From Ferrovum sp. (GTDB lineage Bacteria > Pseudomonadota > Gammaproteobacteria > Burkholderiales > Ferrovaceae): 60,290 nt of DNA. Below the pieces are notes generated by a model, which ran no database searches, was not told the DNA's origin, and was given only the letters and a program-made list of their open reading frames with translations. The stretch's first letter is position 1. The number at the start of each line of letters is the position of its first letter. Where the stretch lies: assembly GCA_010435995.1 (NCBI GenBank), contig JAAGNR010000031.1:1-60290 (forward strand), read 5' to 3'. The position numbers were made by a program, and so were the translations under genes. Positions 56,403-60,290 of the stretch are shown here, piece after piece.

Positions 56403-57875
56403 TTAAAACCGAGGCAGCTCGGGATGAGGCAATTGATTGTGATGAACGTGCATCCGCCCCCCTTCAGCACAACGCTGCAAAGAGGGTATGGCCTTGCCGG
56501 GATTGAGTAATCCCGCAGGATCAAAAGCCTTTTTAATCCCATGAAATATTTCCAGTTCTGCTGCACCAAATTGAACACACATCTGATTGATTTTTTCCAC
56601 TCCAACGCCATGTTCTCCCGTGATGGTACCGCCCACCTCCACACACAGCTCCAGTATTTTACCGGCCAATTCCTCGGTGCGCTCAAAAGCACCAGGAATA
56701 GAGGCATCGTAGAGGATCAGGGGATGGAGATTGCCATCTCCGGCGTGAAATACATTTGCCACTTCCAAGCCATAAGACTTTGACCATAGGTGAATACGCT
56801 GCAGTACCTGGCCCAAGTGACGTCGTGGAATCGTCCCATCGATACAGTAATAATCGGGAGAAATGCGTCCGACCGCAGGAAATGCTGCCTTGCGTCCAGC
56901 CCAGAATTTTAATCGTTCTGCCTCGTCGCGAGCCTGACGAATCTCGCTGGCACCGCATTCCTGCAAAATTTGCGTCATCTGGCGCAATTCTTCAGTGACC
57001 GCCTCAGGTATGCCATCAGATTCGCAGAGCAATACGGCTGCAGCTTCCACTGGGTACCCTGCATGCACAAAATCCTCGGCTGCCCGTGTTGCCAAAGCAT
57101 CCATCATCTCCAACCCCGCCGGAATGATCCCGGCAGCAATAATCCGCGCCACAGCGTTTCCTGCCTGCTCCACCGTTTCAAAAGAAGCCAGCAGAACCTT
57201 GGCCGATATCGGTTTGGGAATGACGCGAACCGTGATTTCCGTAATCACAGCCAGGAGTCCTTCACTGCCCGTAATCAATGCCATCAAATCAAAACCCAGG
57301 GAGTCCGGGGCTTCAGAACCGAACTCTACCGCCTCCCCAGCCATGGTAAAACCGCGAACCCGCCAAATGTTATGCAATGTCAATCCGTACTTAAGACAAT
57401 GAACCCCACCAGAGTTTTCTGCCACATTTCCCCCGATGGTACAGGCAATTTGGGACGAAGGATCTGGAGCATAATAAAGACCATAGGAATCCACCGCCTG
57501 GGAAATGGCCAGGTTGCGTACCCCAGGTTGCACCCGCACGCGACATCCCTGAACATCAATTTCAAGAATTTCTTTCAGCTTAGCAAGGGAAAGCAACACC
57601 CCGCAGGCATGAGGCAAGGCCCCTCCTGATAGTCCTGTTCCCGCTCCCCGGGCCACCACGGGAATTTTCTGATCATAGCAATAACGCAACACTGCTTGAA
57701 CCTCTTTCTCGGTAGCAGGCAAAACCACGACATAGGGCATTTGACGATAGGCAGACAAACCGTCGGTTTCATAGGGTCGTTTCGATTCCGCAGTCGTCAG
57801 AATGGATGACGACGGCAACCATTGACCCAAAGCCTGCCCGATCTGTACTTCAGTTAGTTTCGAAGAATCAGCCAT
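56403..57875 (-). CDS. glcD: Glycolate oxidase subunit GlcD
   Basis: GlcD is the catalytic FAD-dependent subunit oxidising glycolate (and D-lactate in some homologues). The 490-residue protein has VVARGAGTGLSGGALP, IGGNVAENSGGVHCLKYG, the C-terminal HAGDGNLHPLILYD and GTITGEHGVG. The ATG at 57875 gives the N-terminus MADSSKLTEVQIG; an upstream in-frame extension is unlikely. The leader is AT-rich with TATACT at 57893-57888 and no Shine-Dalgarno. It follows the DUF167 gene by 19 bases. Confidence 0.94.
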   Translation of the reverse strand: MADSSKLTEVQIGQALGQWLPSSSILTTAESKRPYETDGLSAYRQMPYVVVLPATEKEVQAVLRYCYDQKIPVVARGAGTGLSGGALPHACGVLLSLAKLKEILEIDVQGCRVRVQPGVRNLAISQAVDSYGLYYAPDPSSQIACTIGGNVAENSGGVHCLKYGLTLHNIWRVRGFTMAGEAVEFGSEAPDSLGFDLMALITGSEGLLAVITEITVRVIPKPISAKVLLASFETVEQAGNAVARIIAAGIIPAGLEMMDALATRAAEDFVHAGYPVEAAAVLLCESDGIPEAVTEELRQMTQILQECGASEIRQARDEAERLKFWAGRKAAFPAVGRISPDYYCIDGTIPRRHLGQVLQRIHLWSKSYGLEVANVFHAGDGNLHPLILYDASIPGAFERTEELAGKILELCVEVGGTITGEHGVGVEKINQMCVQFGAAELEIFHGIKKAFDPAGLLNPGKAIPSLQRCAEGGRMHVHHNQLPHPELPRF

Positions 57876-57894
57876 AATCAAATGTAAAGTATAA

Positions 57895-58212
57895 CTATTT
57901 TCCGTTAACCAAAGGCTCTGAAGAGAGAAGAAATTGCACGGGATCACGTTCGCCGAATCCTGACAGAATGACCTGTTTGCGGCGTCCCGTCAAACCCGTG
58001 CCGATGACCACTGCTCTGAGGGGCAGACGACATCGATCTGCCAAAAAACGACAAAGGGTGTCATTGGCTTTGCCATCGACAGGAGGAGCCGCCAACCGAA
58101 TTTTAAGAGCCTCTCCATGTAAACCAACGACTGCAGAACTCTTGGCACCCGGCTGAATATGCAACCGAATCACCCAGTCACCGGTGCTCTCATGACGTCG
58201 ACATACCTCCAT
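57895..58212 (-). CDS. DUF167 (YggU) family protein
   Basis: The 105-residue protein belongs to the YggU family of unknown function. It shows IRLHIQPGAKSSAVVGLHG, LKIRLAAPPVDGKANDTLCRFLAD in two parts, and VIGTGLTGRRKQVIL, all family landmarks. It starts 2 bases after the rhlE stop and is probably expressed with rhlE. Confidence 0.9.
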   Translation of the reverse strand: MEVCRRHESTGDWVIRLHIQPGAKSSAVVGLHGEALKIRLAAPPVDGKANDTLCRFLADRCRLPLRAVVIGTGLTGRRKQVILSGFGERDPVQFLLSSEPLVNGK

Positions 58213-58214
58213 GC

Positions 58215-59642
58215 TCAGGAAGTCTTCTTCAGCAAGCCCCCCAAGAGGGCGGGAATTTCGCGAGATTTCTTGATACCGTTCAGCCCCAACGGGGGACGAC
58301 TGAAATGCTGATGAGAGAACACTGAGCGGGGAGTATGCTTGGGTTGCCGAGGAACTTTAGCCTCTTGTCCCTCGTCCGTTTCTTGGTGCGAAATTTCCAC
58401 GGGGGCAGCACTGGGCCTTTCCCCACGCCGCTCAGGACGAGGACGGGAATCTTGAGCGCGCTGGCGACTCTCCCCCCGCACTTCCCGGACTTCCTCCACG
58501 GGTTGACCAAACTCTGCCAAACGCTCCTCAGGAATGGGTTGTTTGATCAGTTTCTCAATGGCTTCGCGTTCTCGAACTTCCTCTGGACAAACCAGGGATA
58601 GGGCATGGCCCTTGCTACCGGCGCGTCCTGTTCGACCAATGCGGTGTACGTAATCTTCGGGCACATGGGGCAAATCAAAATTGATGACAAAGGGAAGCTG
58701 ATCAATATCCAACCCACGCGCTGCGATATCCGTGGCCACCAGAATATTCACCTCTCCTGCCTTGAACTGCTCGAGACTACGCATCCGATGAGCCTGAGTT
58801 TTATCACTGTGAATCGCCGCAGCAGGAATCCCGTCTTTTTCCAATTGATGACAAAGTCGATTGGCTCCATGCTTGGTGCGACTGAATACAATGGCCTGAG
58901 GAATGGGCAGAGTGCGAATCAAGTGTATCAATAATGCCCGTTTGCGCTCCTGATGCACCGGATATACCACCTGCGTGACCAAGGATGCGGTCTCATTGGG
59001 GCGCGCTACTTCTACGGTCACGGGGTTGTGCAGAATCCCCGCTGACAGTTTTTTGATGTCTTCAGAAAAAGTCGCCGAAAACAGCAAATTCTGGCGACGG
59101 GCAGGCAGCAAGGCGAGGATGCGCCGGATATCCGGGATGAAGCCCATATCCAGCATCCGATCCGCTTCATCAAGCACGAGAATTTCCACCTGCGACAGAT
59201 TGATCGTTTTCTGCTGAACGTGATCGAGAAGTCGGCCGGGTGTTGCCACCACAATTTCCACCCCAGCCTGTAACGCCTTGATCTGAGGGTCCATATTGAC
59301 CCCCCCGTAAATTACCGCCGTTCGCAAAGGAATATGCCGACTATAAGTACGCACGCTTTGTTCCACTTGCGCCGCCAGTTCACGGGTAGGGGTCAACACC
59401 AAACAGCGGATAGGGTGACGCGCCGGAGAAGGACTGGAACTGGCCATGGGTTGCAAGCGATGCAAAATTGGCAGAGTGAAACCGGCAGTTTTTCCGGTTC
59501 CGGTTTGCGCCGCCGCCTGCACATCCTTGCCTTCAAGAATTAACGGTATGGCCTGGGACTGCACCGGAGTAGGAGTGGTATAGCCTTCCTCATGAATTGC
59601 GCGTAACAGTTCGGGGGACAACCCCAGTGAATCAAATGTCAT
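58215..59642 (-). CDS. rhlE: DEAD-box RNA helicase RhlE
   Basis: RhlE-type helicases remodel RNA in ribosome assembly and decay. The 475-residue product has the Q motif ([25 protein letters not shown]), Walker [13 protein letters not shown] in [17 protein letters not shown] in LLFSATF, and [10 protein letters not shown] in the second RecA domain. The C-terminal tail (about 385-475) is Arg/Glu/Pro-rich and disordered. ATG at 59642 has GGAG upstream. It is divergent from the tmRNA gene. Confidence 0.94.
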   Translation of the reverse strand: MTFDSLGLSPELLRAIHEEGYTTPTPVQSQAIPLILEGKDVQAAAQTGTGKTAGFTLPILHRLQPMASSSPSPARHPIRCLVLTPTRELAAQVEQSVRTYSRHIPLRTAVIYGGVNMDPQIKALQAGVEIVVATPGRLLDHVQQKTINLSQVEILVLDEADRMLDMGFIPDIRRILALLPARRQNLLFSATFSEDIKKLSAGILHNPVTVEVARPNETASLVTQVVYPVHQERKRALLIHLIRTLPIPQAIVFSRTKHGANRLCHQLEKDGIPAAAIHSDKTQAHRMRSLEQFKAGEVNILVATDIAARGLDIDQLPFVINFDLPHVPEDYVHRIGRTGRAGSKGHALSLVCPEEVREREAIEKLIKQPIPEERLAEFGQPVEEVREVRGESRQRAQDSRPRPERRGERPSAAPVEISHQETDEGQEAKVPRQPKHTPRSVFSHQHFSRPPLGLNGIKKSREIPALLGGLLKKTS

Positions 59643-59660
59643 CAAATCAACTCCGACCAA

Positions 59661-59923
59661 GGCCTTACGAACTCTGCGAGTTCGAACCGGTCAAGGCGGA
59701 TCTCAATAATTTCAAGGGTGGATGGAATACGCGACCGGAAGACGAATTACTGTCTGATTCTACCAGATTTGCGTCACACTGCTTCAGCCGACCTCACTTC
59801 GCCATGGCATGCACAGACGCACAAAGAACTAGGAACCCCCACAACAGTCATCATTGAAGAGACAATTACCCCGAATTCAGGCATAATCAAAGGTCGAGAA
59901 ATGGCTTCTCGGTCTTTGAAACT
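59661..59923. other. Region between rhlE and tmRNA, no gene recognised
   Basis: This 263-base stretch holds no recognisable gene; short open frames on both strands look accidental. It contains a perfect inverted repeat CGAACTC-TGC-GAGTTCG at 59668-59684 just upstream of rhlE, and the tmRNA promoter at its right end. Confidence 0.5.
59859..59887 (+). promoter_or_regulatory. Probable tmRNA promoter
   Basis: GAGACA (59859-59864) and CATAAT (59882-59887) are 17 bases apart. The expected transcription start is about 30 bases before the mature tmRNA 5' end, consistent with a processed precursor. Confidence 0.5.
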
Positions 59924-60290
59924 GGGGGCGACCTGGCTTCGACGGCGGTTGCAAAGCAATGTAGTGCATACCGAGGACCAGTGACCTCGCAAATCCATCT
60001 GGAAAACATATAGTTGCCAACGACGACAACTACGCCCTAGCCGCTTGACGGCTAGGCTCTGCACCAGTTGGTCTCTGGGTTGGAGTCTGGGAAACCAGAT
60101 CGCAGAGTCATTTACAGGGACTCGCACGCCAGATGGGGCTTCTTCATCGGCTGCTAAAACCAAGGAAGCTCGCCCAAGCGCAGTTCGTCGGTTGACGGCG
60201 TGAAGGTTAAATCCAAAGAGCCAGACTAAGTATGTAGATCTGCTTGTAGAGGACTTCCGGACGCGGGTTCGATTCCCGCCGCCTCCACCA
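59924..60290 (+). ncRNA. ssrA: Transfer-messenger RNA (tmRNA), complete
   Basis: tmRNA rescues stalled ribosomes and tags the unfinished protein for proteolysis. The 5' GGGGGCG at 59924-59930 pairs with CGCCTCC before the encoded ACCA end at 60287-60290, giving the alanyl acceptor stem. The T-arm GGGTTCGATTCCC is present near the end. The tag reading frame at 60016-60048 encodes ANDDNYALAA then TGA. A perfect 8-pair stem (CCTAGCCG/CGGCTAGG) surrounds the tag stop as helix 5, and pseudoknot-rich sequence follows. The gene ends on the final base of the window. Confidence 0.97.

Noticed and set aside
59661-59700. T-arm-like GGTTCGAACTC on the minus strand as a tRNA
   Set aside because: No acceptor stem, anticodon arm or CCA end can be folded around it; it is part of a simple inverted repeat.

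Overview
The window reads as chromosome of a free-living proteobacterium, most likely a betaproteobacterium with a chemolithotrophic, possibly sulfur-oxidising and autotrophic, lifestyle. The betaproteobacterial call rests on gene order: recN-nadK / hrcA-hemH-grpE-dnaK-dnaJ, and the one-strand run leuB-asd-truA-trpF-trpB-trpA-accD-dedD-cvpA-purF-metZ. The lifestyle call is an inference from a tusA-dsrE3A sulfur-relay pair, a YeiH-type exporter and glycolate oxidase genes. No RuBisCO or sulfur-oxidising enzyme is visible here.

Layout. 1-2540: an unassigned left edge, a small Q-rich protein and mnmC. 2548-5077 (minus): nadK-recN. 5139-11154 (plus): hrcA-hemH-grpE-dnaK-dnaJ, with sigma-32-type promoters before grpE and before dnaK. 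11155-14501: cysS (minus), then a TPR lipid-export-neutral secreted protein, ppiB and lpxH (plus). 14498-32485 (minus): about 18 kb of co-oriented housekeeping genes, lptF-pepA-holC-valS-bepA followed by the amino acid/purine/fatty acid run leuB to metZ; folC, usually found between accD and dedD in this cluster, is absent. 32622-37272 (plus): a solitary aceE followed 4 bases later by a KimA-like permease. 37334-39302: a small secreted protein (minus) and a photolyase (plus). 39272-45649 (minus): a four-gene RND efflux operon ending in its own GntR-type regulator, every junction a 4-base ATGA overlap, with a palindrome sitting between the -35 and -10 of the operon promoter.

45729-46244 is the fossil of a group II intron. 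Its 5' end abuts the T-tract of the intrinsic terminator of the next gene, which is the preferred site of terminator-targeting (group IIC) introns. 46305-52485 is the most interesting region: tusA-dsrE3A-fadL (minus) is divergent from a soluble cysteine-rich sensor kinase and a NarL-type regulator (plus), followed by a LysR regulator divergent from a YeiH-type exporter. I read this as a candidate sulfur uptake/relay/sensing/export locus.

52518-59642 (minus): pirin-sfsA, then rhlE-DUF167-glcD-glcE-glcF. 59924-60290 is a complete tmRNA gene whose encoded CCA is the last base of the window.

Tail-to-tail gene junctions are strikingly tight (six of seven have 32 bases or fewer, and three overlap), and only one canonical intrinsic terminator was recognised. 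No CRISPR array, rRNA, tRNA or intact insertion sequence was found.
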